A DNA stretch of 64,000 bases from Dasyornis broadbenti. Its lineage: Eukaryota > Chordata > Aves > Passeriformes > Dasyornithidae. Location of the stretch: the NCBI GenBank assembly GCA_013397935.1, contig VZRN01002235.1, positions 124,001 to 188,000 of the forward strand. The letters run 5' to 3'. This document shows, piece by piece, positions 11,401 through 25,600 of the stretch. A model generated the notes under the pieces. The model searched no databases and had not been told where the DNA came from. It saw only the letters and a list, made by a program, of their open reading frames with translations. How positions within the stretch are numbered: the first letter of the stretch is position 1; each line of letters starts with the position of its first letter. The position numbers were made by a program, and so were the translations under genes.

Positions 11401-13849
11401 ATTTACTAAGCAAAGAACTAGTTTCCACTCATTTTTATATGGTATCATTAAACGTAAACAGAATTTGGCAAGATTTCTAACCGAATGGTTTCAACTGCTG
11501 TTTCAAATTATTGTAACCCTGGAGTTTACATCTCTATTTTTGTATTAATATTTCTAGTGATAGGACAGGGCTATTCCATATTCCATATGTAAGCAAAACT
11601 CCCAGTGAAGCCACAAAAGCTCTTTCTTTCTAATAGCAGTAGGAAAGAACCAAGTGCCAGAGCAAACCCAGAAATAAATCCCCATATTTTATCTGTTACT
11701 TAAGTGAGCTAGGACTGGAGAGAAAATTGAAAACTTCATACCCAGGAGTGTTACATGAAACTTTAAAAACTTTCTACTCTTTTCAGAAATGACACAACAG
11801 GAAATTCAAATTCTACCTAGTTCTATGTCATTTTATAACAAAACCAAATCTTTTCTAGAAGCAGACACTGTAGTGTAGACAGTAGAATAACACCAGTAAG
11901 TGTGCTGATGCTGACACTAGAAAAAACCCAAAGCTGATGATATCAATGAACCCTACAGAGCATTCCAGTTACACTTCAAATAAACCTAAATTGATTGATG
12001 CTATTAGTTTTCTTCTAACTGTTTGTATGCAGGAAAATGTTTACTCAGAAAATTTCACTAAGCAATATTATTAATGGTCTTACAAGTGATATGCAATTTC
12101 TCCTCCCTTTTTGCAGTATATCAAACTTATTAAAATAGTAATGAAATCATTATTAAAGTGAAGGCTTTAAGGGGCCTCCTCTGAAGCTTACAAAGGAAGT
12201 ATATCCTTTCACAGAAGAAAACTAATTTTATACCATTGCATATGTACAGAATTTCAGTCACTGTCATTATTTTAAACACACATTATTTCTAGACATACAG
12301 TGGGCATGCTTAAGTTACAATTTTTCTCTTTGCAGATTTTAAGCACTAATAAACTCCCACATGCATTCTTCCACAGAATAAAAACCATTTTCTAAAATAT
12401 TTGCCATTCTTATCATTATGTTGCTTTTATATATATATAACTAACAGAAAGACAGTAATATAATGAAGCAGACTAGAGTACTCTAACTTGAAGCAGGGAC
12501 AAAGAAAACAAACATATGGAAGAGAAAACAAGTTGAAAATGTGACTCCGATTCAATTCAGAGAATGAAAGGGTTATTCTGATATAAAACAACTCTGTTAC
12601 AGTGAGGGAGCTCTACATAACAGGTCCAAATATAATACTTGAGAAGAAATTAATATCTTAGTTCTTTATGGAATTTTATCTGTAACTAAAAGAAAGTGCA
12701 AACGCCCTTTGTGTTCAGAGGAAAGAGTCCTTGCTTCTCAAACAAAAACATTTTTCCCCATTTTTTGTGGCTTAAGTATTCCTTTCCCAGTGCAGCCAGC
12801 AGAGTTAATTTCACCTTCAAAACTACATGCAATATTACTTTTGGTACAACGTGCTGTATGTGACTGATTAGGTCTGGGTATTTAAAAAAATAAAAAGTAT
12901 GTTCAGTATTAGTAACAGCTGTTATGGGTCCTCTATGCACGCACACACACACACAGAGAAACACAAATTACTCAAGTTGAAAAGAGCAAATAAGACCTGG
13001 TTGGCAAAAATCAGCATAATCATAAGTAATGATATTAAATGTACTTTCTTATTAAATACTTACATACAGAACCTTGCAGTAAAATGTAAAGAGATCATGT
13101 ACAGCTGGGTAAACACAGGATACTTTGAGACCTTTGCCATGTTTTTATTCACTCTGCTTGCAAAGATTTATTTAAAATGTACAGAAATATTTCTGCAACA
13201 TTTTAAATTTATAGAAATCTTTAACTATATAAGAATTACAAATATCTTAGATTAAAAATACAACATTTTCAGTTCCCAATGTAATTACCTGAATTAATTT
13301 AACAAGCACTCCTGGTATCTTGAGTATATGTTTGTATTTCATAACCAAAATGAACTTTAAAAAGCAAGTTTAGGGTCAGAACATACATTTACAATTAATT
13401 TCATATTTCACTAGTCCAGCACAAAAATTTTTCCAAGTTGTAAAAGTGGACATACTACTTTCACTGTTCAATATCCCCTCCTATTTGAATTATTCAGAAA
13501 AGTCACTTCCTAAGGCAATTGAGGTCAGATTATGATGTCTTTATATTCTTAGGTGTCTAGAGCAAAACTTCCACTTTGACCCAGACTCCATTTTGACTCA
13601 AGAATACAGACAATAAGCTAACACTGAGTAACACAGCCTACCTTCAAAGCACTATTAGTGCTTACCTTCAAAGTCCGTTAGTGAGGGTCGCAGGGTAGAT
13701 CCTTTTGTAATGTTTTAAAAAACAAAAAAGTTCCGTGTCTTGTTCTAAAACGTTCAGTTCACCTAGACACTGTTTTCAATTTTAGACTCCTCAGTACAGA
13801 AACGAATGTCAATAAACCAGAGTGATTTCAGCAGAAAGTCACTGAGGTG
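8471..13849. other. AT-rich unique sequence
   Basis: Long gene-free stretch. Minor items: a short (TA)n at 12428-12440, a (CA)n run near 12940-12954, and a less AT-rich patch at 10870-11210 with opposing open frames of 87 and 152 codons and no supporting motif. Nothing else stands out. Confidence 0.55.
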
Positions 13850-14070
13850 GCTGTGGATACGACCTTTGTCTTGTGAGAAGAGGCTGGAGAACCAGGCCTG
13901 GTTCAGTCTGGAGAAGGGGCAGCTCCGGGGGCACCTAAAAGCAATGATTTGCCTACAATGATTTGTTGGGAAGCTGAAGCTGGGCTCTTTTCAGCGTGGC
14001 ACAGAAGGACGGTGGGGACATGAGAAGTGGGGATTTGCCATAAGAAGTATTTTCCTTAGACCTTAAATTA
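13850..14070 (+). mobile_element. degraded CR1 LINE fragment
   Basis: Contains CR1 landmarks in plus orientation: GTTCAGTCTGGAGAAGGGG, CAATGATTTGCCTACAA, a GCTGGGCTCTTTTCAG segment, and GACATGAGAAGTGGGGA. These correspond to the region upstream of the 3' tail. The copy is diverged and lacks the terminal part. Confidence 0.65.
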
Positions 14071-15260
14071 ATAATAAAAATTGTTTGAAGTACTGGTCTG
14101 AACTAATTTTACTTTAGAAAGATTTTTGTTACTTCTATTTTACAAACTGTGAAAAAATCCTCTAGATCCAGACTCATGAGAGATTATTGACCATTAGACA
14201 CTACAAATGTATATAATGTTTTAAAATATGCACTTGTACATTTTATAACAAAATAAAGCAAATCTTTATGTGGCAGTCTATGGACTATATCCAATGACAA
14301 AATCACTTCTTGTTAGTAACTGAAATTATTAGAACAACAATAAAACTGAAATACAGCAAAAAGGATATGAAAAAATATTAATAGAACAGAATATTTTCAG
14401 GTGGACAGACCTACAGTAGTCCTGTAGTTCAACTGTCGGATCCATTCAGGATGAGAACTTTAAATCATGTTATTAAGGACATTTTCTAAATGTATATTTG
14501 ACAGGAACTTTTAAAAAAGCAATTATCAGGTTACATTTGGGATGATTTTTAAGACAAATGTCAAGAAAACCCTATTAAAGAGAGATCATTTGGCCCCAAC
14601 TAAAACACAGTTTATCTCCACTGAGATCATTTGAAAATTGCTTCTAAATCCAGTCAAGGCAGACTCATTTCTCTGGACAAGAGATGGCTGGGGTCCTTCT
14701 GCTTAAGACTTTTAAACCCCGTGCCAGAAAACTGTTCATTGGTAGAGATTGCCCTAAACAGCTGATGAAGTTTTTAGTTTTGTGTCTGTACCTCACACAT
14801 GGGGGAATTTGAAACTAGAAAAATAACTCTTATGGTAACTTGTGTTTGGGAGGTAAACAGCAAACTAGCCTGCCACAGACTCTATTAAAGAAAGTTCATG
14901 GTAAAATGAGCTGGGGAAAAAAAAGTACAGATCTTTTTCTTGGAATCCACTGCTATCAAAAATGCAAAATAATTTCACAATTTTGTCCTGTAAATTTGTT
15001 AGCGTTTGCTACCACTGGCTAGCAAAAATACTGATGTCTGTTACTTAAATCATTGGCCTGTACCCTGACAAGTATAAGCTTCAGACTCCTCTACAAAATA
15101 GTGTTATGACTGATTCTAATAGCTTGTGCACATACCACAGAAATCTCTCATAATAAAAGATATTGTATTCACCGCATGTGACTGCTGTAGATTCAATCAC
15201 AAGCCCATTTACAAATGTCTTCTCTGAGCAGCTGTAAAATTAGGTCAGCCGAGCACTTAC
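14071..15260. other. AT-rich unique sequence
   Basis: No gene, transposon or array seen. The 60-codon frame at 14840-15022 uses a non-ATG start and has no splice support. Confidence 0.55.
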
Positions 15261-15339
15261 GACAAGCTACATCAGTCACGCAGAACTTCAGCTGCTCCTC
15301 GCCACAAATCAGATTTACTTCTTCGTGTAGAAGCAGCAT
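15261..15339 (-). CDS. candidate 79-nt internal exon, unidentified gene
   Basis: On the minus strand this segment follows an acceptor with a pyrimidine-rich run (CTTCTTATTTATCAG, AG at 15341-15340). It ends at a strong donor, TTGTC then GTAAGTGC, with GT at 15260-15259. Two frames contain stops inside it and only one is open, reading MLLLHEEVNL... to ...FCVTDVAC plus one base. Three cysteines in the second half, spaced C-x7-C-x5-C, would suit a disulphide-bonded extracellular module, but no family was recognised. Four CpGs in 79 nt stand out against the CpG-poor surroundings, which is typical of a conserved exon. The leading ATG may be an internal methionine, since an acceptor precedes it directly. 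This is the best exon candidate in the window, though sequence alone cannot prove it is used. Confidence 0.4.
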
Positions 15340-17295
15340 CTGATAAATAAGAAGTTTGGTGTTAACATGCCTTAAAATAGCCAGCCATAATTAATGTCAG
15401 CTTGTCATTAAAAGAACAGTTACTGATTACCCTTAAAGGTAACACTTTTAATACACTTAATCAAGGTAAGGTCCATTAAAAGCTATCAGAATTTTCCCTC
15501 ACTACTTTGGTTCTGCAGCAGACACTGCTAGCTTACAAGACCTTTTTCTTTTCAAACTATTGAAGTGTTAAGCAAAAGATCTCTGGCTTTGACAACTGTG
15601 GCTGAAACAATCAAAATTATAAATATGCACATTATCTGACCATGTTTACAAATGACTGCAGTGGTCCTTTTTAACACTGAGAGGCCACCATGTGTTGCAG
15701 TCACTGTTTGTGAATCTGTCTCCCTGATTAGTCAGTGCTCTCTGTAATAACCCTGGTAGCACTGAACATATGTCGTGGGAAAATCCTGTCAAGCAAAAAG
15801 CTAAGCTAATCTCATCTATCTTTGTCACTTTTAATATATATGCTTACTTTTTCTGCCTTTTTTTTTTTTTTTTTTAACAGGACAGTGGTAGATTTAAATC
15901 ATAGTACTTCTTCAAGCATTTTTACACCTGAATAAAATATTCTTTTGAAATTAAAATAACATGAATGTTATCATTATAGAATGACCAGTCTTGATGCCCA
16001 ATTTAAATTCAAGGCATAGACTAGGACAGATAATCATTAGCCGTACCTAGTTAAACAAGGCACATGTAACTGAGAAACTGAGCTAGAAAGCAAAATGCGG
16101 CTTGATACACATACCAATATCATTGTGTATGTATGTATCAGAGCATTTGTTGAAATTTACTATATTATGTCAGAAGAAGTTCAATGTTTGCATGTGAGCA
16201 CTAGTTTGTTTTTTCTCTTTAATTTGCAAACCTCAAAGAACCTTCAATGATACAGTTATTGCCTGAATATCTGTAACCTAGAAATCACATGCAGAGATAG
16301 CTTGAGTGGTAACTTGTAATAAAATGCTGCCACATTGGTGGTTTTCCTGTACTGAGGTAGCATCTCAGATATAATACACATTTTATATAAAGAAATTACC
16401 TTTTTTAAAGGTAAATAGCATTTTTTATACAGAAAACCTTTTTCAGTAGTGCCTTTGTTAAAACATCTTCATAAACAATGTCACATCTCCTGACTTTATA
16501 ACAAGCGAAAAGGACAATTATACAGTAATGCATAGAATATACAAGTTCATTCATGTGTAACAGCCACTGCCATGTTATACTGAATCATCTGGTAGGGTCA
16601 ACATTCGTCTAAATTAATTACAGCCATTTAGCAATAACAATAAGTGTAGGAGCCTACAACATACTTTGCTCTGCCTATGCTGCCTGCATGGAAATGTTGC
16701 TATTTCAGATGGCTGTTATGCAATTCATTTCTGAACACACAGCTTACACTTTAGTACCCTCTTATTATTCAAGTCTTGCTTAGAATTCATGAGAGACTGA
16801 GCTAAGACCAATAGACCTATACTCAACACTGGTTTTATAATGCAGCTCAAGACAAATGTCAATAATGAGTGTATAAGGAAAAAATCTAACATCCTCTGCT
16901 CCTCTAGAGCTGCTAAATTCTGTAAGCAACTAAATGTACAGCAGATGTTAAATGTGATTAGAGTGCTTGCTCGCTGCTAATGTTTGTCAGTAATGAGAAT
17001 CTTATGAAAAGTTAAGACACAAAACAAGTGCAGGGAATTACTCATCTGTAAATTTCTCTCCCCTCCCCCCAACACCAGAGGGATCACATTTGATGGAGTT
17101 CCTGCCTTGTCTTACACTGGAAGTAGGACGGGATTGAGTAGGAGTGGATTACTTAAATTTTTCAAAATTATTTTTAAAATAATCAAAATAGGCTTCTTTA
17201 AAATGAGTAAAACTCAATTGGAAAATGAGACTGGCTCAAGATTTTTCAGAAAGCATTCTAAGTATGCTGCCAAACAAGCAAAAATATATATTTAG
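15340..17295. other. AT-rich unique sequence with a T19 run
   Basis: A run of 19 thymines at 15858-15876, followed by AACAG, makes a strong acceptor-like site. The frames after it stop within 20 codons. Nothing else is evident. Confidence 0.55.
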
Positions 17296-17420
17296 GACCA
17301 TCCGGAGACAATCCTGTGCGATGTGCTCTAGGATGACCCTGCTTGAGCAGGGATCTTGGACCAGACAACCCACTGTGATCCCTTCCAAAATAACTGTTCT
17401 GTGACTCTGCGATTTTGTGA
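17296..17420 (+). mobile_element. CR1 LINE 3' terminal fragment
   Basis: Short CR1 tail in plus orientation: GTGCTCTAGGATGACCCTGC, TTGAGCAGGGATCTTGGAC, GATCCCTTCCAAAATAACTG and CTGTGACTCTGCGATTTTGTG. The last part is a worn version of the terminal octamer repeats. Only about 125 bp of the element was inserted or survives. Confidence 0.88.
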
Positions 17421-20400
17421 AATCCTAACTAGGATTTGAATAAACACCGCTCAAACAGGATTCGTCACCTTAATTTTGGTACTGGAAAGGCCAGAATTTG
17501 GTAAATGTCTTAGCATGCAGCATCACTCATCAGAGCTCCTTTGAAGATGCCATGCCCTAAGCATCAGTTTTGTCGGTGTATCCACACAACTTCTCATATC
17601 TCAAATATGGACTGGGATGCAGAGTTCATACTGGAGGCAATTCACAGGCAGTAGTTATGCAAAAGTCAAGTCATTCAGTGCTCACAGACTACCTAGGCAA
17701 ACGGAGTTTAAGAAAATATGAGAGCTTTATGTGAACAATGGCTGATCGGAAACTGAATCTGTGTTCTCAAAGCCTACTCTGTATTTTATTCTGTAATGTA
17801 TTTATACACATTTGTGCTCACGTCTGGCAGCGTTCCTAAACCCCCCATGTTTTTCCAGCCACCTATCCCATTGTATAATATAAGCTTCACAGCTTTTTGG
17901 TTTCTTCTAGATGAAGGTAATTAGCTGGGAATTATACGCAGGTGTATTTATGTTATTCTGTTTATCTGCTCTACTATGACAAAACCAAAATTCTTCCTCT
18001 ATGCAAACAAAGCCATAAACTACCCATTAAAAAAAATGTACATGAAAATCAAGCAGGAAGATTGGAAATTGTACAATGTAATTAAGAGTAATTTTATATT
18101 TGTAGTCATATTTTTATACATAGAGAAACTGAGTAACTGAAGCCCACAGCAATAAAGCACAAGGACAGCATAAAATTAGATTTGAACAACCTTACAGAGT
18201 GCAGGCTGAGAAAAAGAGATGTATTTTGTATACAGTTTTGCAAAAAAGGCAGGATTTGACTGTTACAGTAATTTATTCTTCATTACAGAAAAAGTGTCTG
18301 TAATGAATGTCACACAAAGCAAACTGAATGCTCTTTGGGGGAGGATCCTCAGCCTAAATTAATTACTGAGAAAACACTTTCCACAAAAACATTCTTGCTG
18401 CCTACCGGCAACTTTAATAGCATATCTCAATCTAATTCCAGACAAACACACTGAAAGGTCTCCCAAGCTTTTCTGACGTGTCAAAATTATAATTATTACT
18501 TTTCAGAAGTATATTTTGCATATCTGTATAGATGCATCTCAAAATTTTTTTTAACTTTAATGGCTACAACTAATGATTACTACCTGCTTGCCAAGGCCAT
18601 TTCATAGGTCACTCATACCTAAGAAATCATTCTGATGTTATTGCATGCATAAATCCTCCATTAAATTTTGTAGAGGAAATTAGAACTTTATCTTTAAAAT
18701 AAATATACTTAGGATTAAAATGTAATTGTTTTAACTAGTTTATTTTAGAAAAACCCGTGAAACAATTCAGGTTATTTCTTATATTATTTTGGTGTTACAC
18801 ATAATTTTAAACTCCAGCATCACAATTTCTTGTCACTATCCCAGGATGACAGTGATTCTCTGCTCATGTAGAGGTGGAATTAGATTTCTCACAATTGCCC
18901 TATTCAGCCACGTAATAAGTAATCCAAAATGACTTATGAAAATGTGGTCCAATATACAAATCAAAATATATGATTCTAATGTGAGAAACGTCTTGAAATG
19001 TTCAGAGAACATCCACTATTCATCCACTATTTCCGCATGGGAATGTCTAACAATGAATGCCAGTTGGAAATGGAATGAAGATCCATTCATTTGTGATCTC
19101 ATGACTGAAGTACTTTGTAGCAGCACAATTTTAAGTATGAATCATCAATATTTTTTGAAAAGTGCACATTATATATGCCCCATTACCCAATTTAATTACA
19201 TTTAATTTATTTTATAGATGTACATATTTTTCAGTGTCTCATTCTGTCATAGATCGTACTTAAGGAAGTAGAACAGTACCTCTAAGACCTTTGTACACTG
19301 ATACCACCTTTTCCTTCATAAATGCAGTAGCTTCTCTCTTCCGCACTGAAAGGTGGAGTTCAGTTTTATTGCCATAGAAGAAAAGGTTGTTAGTGCTTAC
19401 TTTTGACTGCCCTTGAAACCACAATTCTCTTGAAAAATATTTATTTTCAAATAGAATGATCTTCTATTAGATTAAAAGTTTTAATTCCAGTTTAAGTCCA
19501 GGCTTTTTAATACAATTTTTTTAAGCAAACCTTCCAGTATGACATTGTATAAGTGTTCCTTGGAAACCTTAGTTACATACTTAATTCCAAGTCAGTGACA
19601 GTTTCTTTAATAAAGATTTTCTTTAAAGACCAGACTGTCTATTTCTCAGCCAGTCTTTTTGCAATTAAACTTTCTAAATAAATAAGAAATGTCTCCTAGT
19701 AGATAAGCTTCATTTTTACTGTAATATCTTGTGATTGCATTTAGAAGGATTTTTACTAAGTGAAGAGAGTCTATGTTTATGGGAGAACACATTAGGATAT
19801 AGTAGCTATGTGCAAAGTGCAGACAAAGAAGGAGAGATTTTTCTGCTTTTGATTTGGGAAAGCAGAAATTTATAAGAAATTTATAAGAAAGGGAATACCT
19901 TTGCTTTTTCAAACTATGCTGTATTTCCTTCCCTCTGCCCCCATCCCAATGTCTCCCTACATTTTGATTTTGAGAATGCCTTTATAGTTCTGTACATCAT
20001 ACGGGTCATTGTTGAGGGCTGTATCAGACTCAAACACTGCTTTTCAGTATGAAGGGATGTTAAACCCTGATTCATACAAACAGTGAGCTTCCTGGAACTT
20101 TCTTTCAGGCTCCAAATCCACAAACCACCCCCTCTAGCCCAACAATATTCACAAGGAGAAGGAAAACACTTTTTTAAACCCATCTTCTCCTAGTTTTCTT
20201 CCACCCTCTTACATCAAGTGTATATGATGACATTTATTCCTCTTCATTTCTTTCCTTCTCCCCAGCTATTACTTATGAGTTGATGACTCATCACATCATC
20301 AATAGGAAAAGAAAGAATTGGGGTTTTTGTTGGGCTGGACAATCAAAATAGAATGCTAATAGGAAGAAAAAACACAATTCAGTACTTGTGACACACAATA

Positions 20401-22297
20401 TATGTAGTTTTGATTCAAATGGTATATTTCACACTTGTCAAAAATAATACTTCTGGGTTTTTCCTTTTTTTTTTTTACAAAGTTTTAAAAGGTTCCATGT
20501 GAAGATTTTGAAAATGATCCTAAGTCAAACTTAAGATATTTAACACAGAGTTTAAAATAACTGTCTATCGAGTAAAAATAAAAAATGTGTTTATATTCAT
20601 TTACATGTTTTAAAAAAACTGGCAATAGTTGCATCCAGGCAGTAAAGATGTTTCATTAATGACAATGGAAAACTTAACACACAGCTGGGAATGCAGAAAA
20701 CACACTTCTTTTGCTTGGCCTCCACTTACATTTAACAATTCAAACATTCCCCCTCTTATACTGGTCCTTTACAACAAGCAGGAAGACAGAATAAATCCTC
20801 TCATGTAAACTGTCTTTATTCCTTTGATTTTAAAGTACTCTTCAAAGTACTTGCCCAATGTATTTCAGCTCAGATCAGTTACTCTGCCTGGGGGTTCAGA
20901 AGGAAGTGTTGGCAAATAGGAAAACACAGTAGGAAATGCCTTTGCTAAGGCATGAACCTTTGAAGTTTCTGATACACCATTGCTATCAGCTGTCCTTTCT
21001 TATCACACTCTTCTTGTAAAGATCTTCCTTGCTCTCGACATTTTCCAGACTCCAGTGTCTCTGCTATCCAAATAGTTTAAAAAGTCATAAGGAGTGTACT
21101 GGGCATAAACTAATTTGTAGATAATGATGTGTATTTTCACACCATAAGCAATACATATTTAAAATATACGTTAATATTTTGCTGCCCTGGATTCCACTGA
21201 AATACAAGGGAAAACTGGATAGTGCATGAGTCCGCAGTGCTTTTGAGAGTTACCTTACACCACCACTACAATTGGGAGTGATTGGTCTGTTGCATATGTC
21301 TGTGACTTTTAACTAGATTCTTCTTTTTTCCCTTCCTCTCTCACATTCTCAGAAAGCTTCTCCTTTTCCCCAGTAAACTGCATACAAGTTAAATTTAAGT
21401 TATCTCAAATCTCACTCTGAATAAAGAAACACGAACCAGATTTCCCACAGAATATTTTATCAGGGAGAAGATTTTTGTGAAGTGAAGGTCAGCGAACATA
21501 ATAGTCAGAGTCTAACAGAGGAGAAATTTCCACTTGCAACAAGCTTGTAAAATTAATTAGATCTTGACTATTATTTCCTCTGCAACCTACATAAGAAGAG
21601 CATGGATGTGTTCATAGATTCTGTTAGATTTCCTAGATAGAAGAATTTCATTTCTCATTTTCCCTGCATCAGATGCATCTTCATTAAATAGTGCTCTTTT
21701 CTGAACGTTATTACTTTTCCAGTCATTACAGAAACAGAACTTGTGCTGTGAAGCTCTATTTTGTGTTTAACAAACCGTGTAACCAGACCTGTTATTGTGT
21801 GTTTCTGTCTTTGAATCTAGTCATGTGAAGGCATCCTTGAGTTTAAAATTAAAGTAGGAGAGGCTTCTCTTACATTTATTAAAGGCTGTCTTTTCCTTTG
21901 TCTTTTTTTCATACCTTGATTTAACAGGGTATTAATTCTCAATAGGGAATTCAGCCGCATACAACAGTGATTAAATTGCGAAACCTGAGATAAGCCAGAG
22001 AACACACTCAAAAAGTTCAGGCTAAGAGGTGACCCAAGGAAGACGTAGGATTGTAGTTTGATGTGGTTATGTCACAAGCGACTGGAGAGGAAATGCTCAG
22101 AAGCACCTTGCTAATACAAATCAAATTTCAAAATTGCTACCATTGCTTTTTATAAGTACTTGTATTTGCTAAAAGTTTCCCACACAATATTCATAACATT
22201 CCTGAAAGTTTAGCAGAAACAAAGGTTCATTCCCTTACCCATTTAGAAAAAAAAAATACTCACTAAGAGATTGCAGAAATATCTTGCTATATTTTAG
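17421..22297. other. AT-rich unique sequence
   Basis: No gene seen. Small local duplications occur (CATCCACTATT at 19013-19033, and AATTTATAAG twice near 19868-19889). A possible ancient SINE is listed separately. Confidence 0.5.
18121..18200 (+). repeat. possible ancient MIR-like SINE remnant
   Basis: The order TAGAGAAACTGAG, GAAGCCCACAGC, GCACAAGGACAGCA, AGATTTGAAC resembles the core of old vertebrate tRNA-derived SINEs, where a GAGAAACTGAG segment is followed by a CAAGGTCACA-like segment and GGATTTGAAC. Similarity is weak and judged by eye. Confidence 0.2.
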
Positions 22298-22690
22298 AGG
22301 GATGGAGCACCTCTCCTGTTAAGACAGGCTGAGAGAGTTGGGGCTACTTAAGCATGGAGAAAAGAAGTCTCTTGGGAGATCTTTTAGCACCTTCTACTAC
22401 CTAAAGAGTGCTTACAATAAGGCTGGAGAGGGCCTTTTACAAGGCCATATAGTGAAAGGATAAGGGGGAACGTTGAAAGAGTGTGGGGCTAGGTGAAATA
22501 TAAGGAAGAAATTCTTTACTCTGAGGGTGGTGAGGCTCTGGAACAGGTTGGGCAGAGAAGCTGTGGATGCCCTATCCCTGGAAGTGTTCATGTTGGACAG
22601 ATCAAGAGAGAGTCGTCCATGGCAGAGCAGTTGAAACGAGGTAATCCATAAGGTCCCTTCCAACTCAAGCTGTTCTCTGATTCAATGATT
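22298..22690 (+). mobile_element. CR1 LINE 3' fragment
   Basis: Clear CR1 tail: GGATGGAGCACCTCTCCTGT, GACAGGCTGAGAGAGTTGGG, GAAGAAATTCTTTACTCTGA, GGGTGGTGAGGCTCTGGAAC, GAAGCTGTGGATGCCCTATC and GGTCCCTTCCAACTCAAG. It ends in CTCTGATTCAATGATT, a mutated octamer array. Of a different subfamily flavour from the copies at 8.0 and 47.0 kb, judging by the GGATGGAGCACCTCTCC start. The reverse open frame here is a shadow. Confidence 0.93.
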
Positions 22691-25600
22691 TACAGAAAAA
22701 GAGAGAATAGGAAACTCCAGGTTTCTATGTCTGTTTTTAAATGTTATTTCAAAATTATTCATCAGCCTCCTTGAAATACTAGAAAAAACTTTCAGTTTAG
22801 CCCTATGGCAAGGGAGGCTGGAAAGATTAAGTAAATTTCATTTAATTCTTGTAGTTAAAGAGAGCTGTTGAAAGATAAAGAGTATCCTAAGAGCTTAACT
22901 GGACTGTAACAGCTTTAGATTGACATCACAACATTTTCTCTCTTATAACCTTCCCCTTGCTTTAAAAAAAGATATAGTGTGTTTTTAAGTGTCTTAACTG
23001 TAGCTATTTAAAGTATTTCTAACATTTTCACATGCAGTTAAGTCAGATTAAGAAATGTGAACTATAGAAAAGCACTAAAATGTGGAAAGAGAACTGTGAT
23101 GTTTAAATATTGAGTAAACTTATATCTCTTACAAAAAAGGACAAAGTAAAGAGATGTTGGTTTCCTTTTGTTCCAGATACCTGTTCCAGTTCAATTGAAA
23201 AATAAAAAAAATCTTTGTCATTGCTTTTTTGCTTTTGTTGTTTCTGATAAACACCAAAGGAATAATCATGGTCTGTGTTTTGAAAAAACTCTTAAATTCA
23301 GTATTCATTACAGATAAAGGTTACTACAGCCACCCTTGGCTGATGGTGGTCGTAATGCAATTGGGGTCATCTTACAAACACACCCATCAACCTCAAACTC
23401 CTAACAAAGTCAACAAAATGACATAGACAGGATAATATATTGAAATATAACCTTTTTGAAAGTCGAGGCCTGTGTTAAGAGGCAGATTCTAGAAACTAAT
23501 TGTTCTTGAATGTGTATTCATGTGATTGCTTGTTGTTAACAGTGATGTGTGTAACAAGCTATTATGGATTATTTTCCTTGAAACGTAAATAAGGATAATG
23601 CAAAAGATATCTTCCCAGCAGCTCAAAATACTGTTTTGCCCTCTTTACCACAGTAACATAAAATGTTCTGTGCTTAAAAAATGTCCCATTTGATTTAAAC
23701 GGCAAGCAGTTGTATTGAGTTTTATTGGCAATACTTTAAAATTAACTGTCTCCTCAAAAATATTTCGGGTTTTGTTCCCCCCTCCCACAAGTACTCAACC
23801 AAGTGTATTCACCTTAATTTAATAGTGTTTGCATATACCTTTTTTGGTTCCTTTCAACCCATAAAGTCTTATATGAAGGGTTTCACTCAGTCTTCTGAGT
23901 CATATTCAATAATAATAATTACAACAGAATTATTGTCTGAAGTAGTGAAGGCAGGGAATGAGTTTCCTTGGTGGTTTTTTTTCCCCTTTTTTCTCCCTTT
24001 TTTTCTTTCTTGTTAGCCTGATTGTCTGTGTGAAACAGCAGAAAGCTTTTTTGAAAGCCTCTCCGTTTTTGACCTGTCTTGAATCTGTCTCACTTGGCTA
24101 CAGATGGCCTATCAAATCCATCAAGTCCTGATTGGAATAGATTACTAAATTGTTGGAGCTCTGGGATTAGGCCCATCTGTCTGCAGGAAGCTCTGTAATC
24201 ATGATGAGAGGTTATTGTTGCCTGGGAGATGAAAAGCAGCAAACTATGCTGCACTAAAGGATCAACCAAGGCTTTCCACAAAGTAAAGGAGATGGAAAAG
24301 CAATCCTATTATGCTGAATCCTGTGAACACCAGCAGGGTGCTGTAAATATTCTTGAAATACTGCATCAATGGACATACATCTTTTAGGATGTTGTTCTGT
24401 GAGAAAGAGAGGTTTAAATACAAGCCAAATTTTCCCCTTTCATTGTAAGAGGATGTCATCACAGTTTAAGAGAGCTGGAAATTTTGGTTTCCAGGCTGAA
24501 TATCTGCTTGATTGCTAGGAGTCTCAAAGTTGAGCAGCTGAACTAGGATGAAAGTAAAGGTTAGCTCTGTCCTACCCACCAAAGGCAAGTGTAACTAGGC
24601 TGTAGAGATATTTGGTAAGTGAATTCACCACATTTAATTAATTTCCTAATTTTAAGTCTTCTGATTTCATAAGTTAGATCTCTGAAAGCATCAAAAACAT
24701 AGTTGCAGATAACGCTGAGATTTTCCTGACTTCATTCTGTTGCATTTTTAGAGTTTTCATCGTGTTTCAGTCATTGTCTGAAACAAGCTAAAGTTCTTTG
24801 AAACTTCGAAACTGGAAAACTTGAACTGTCCCAAACTTTCAAAACAAGGAAGTATAAAAATATCTTTAGATGTTTGCATGGAACATAAAAGCTCTAGTTC
24901 AAGTTCCTGCTGTACCTTCTTCACCAGAGAGGTCTGGAAGGAAAGGTCCTGCTCTTGCACTCATCAGAAGACATTCAGAGCACGGGACCATTCCTCTGCC
25001 TTGCTCTCTGCTTCAACACTCCCATCTCATGGGAGATGTGATAACCCTCCAACAAAAACTCTTATGTGATCAAGTCTATGATACTTTATTTCTCACACAC
25101 AGTTAATTTAGCAGTTCAGGGGGAAAAAAAGAGGTGCTTTGGGATTTTTTTACTTTTAGTTTAGTTAAGCATATTTTCTTAATTTAGGGGGTACTTTATC
25201 CCCAAGAGATAATGGACATCTTACCATTCTTTTCAGCAGTATCAGGTCTTAATGTCTAGATAGGAAGGTTTTCTATTGGTACTTTAAAATTATAATTTCT
25301 CCGCACTCAAATATAACTATATGATTTTTGTAGGTAACAGTGTATATATGTATTATAAATACTGTCAGTTGTTTTTAAGAGAAAGACTAAGGCAGATGAA
25401 GTTTTTGGTTTTTCAGGTTTTTTTACTAAGCTAAAAGCAAAAGAGCTTTATAAATTTGCCTTTGAGAGTACTTTAATGAAAACTCATTTTTTGACACTGC
25501 TTAGGACAAATTGCCTCCATAAATTCTAATGCTGGATTTGAAGAAAATGTAAAAAGAAAGAAAAAAAAGAGATGCTCAACATGTTTGTTAAATTACATAT

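Noticed and set aside
15858..15880. T19 plus AACAG as an exon acceptor
   Set aside because: The frames after it stop within 20 codons and no donor follows, so it reads as a simple T-run.
24612..24622. Donor-like TTTGGTAAGTG as an exon end
   Set aside because: All three frames before it contain close stops and no good acceptor pairs with it.
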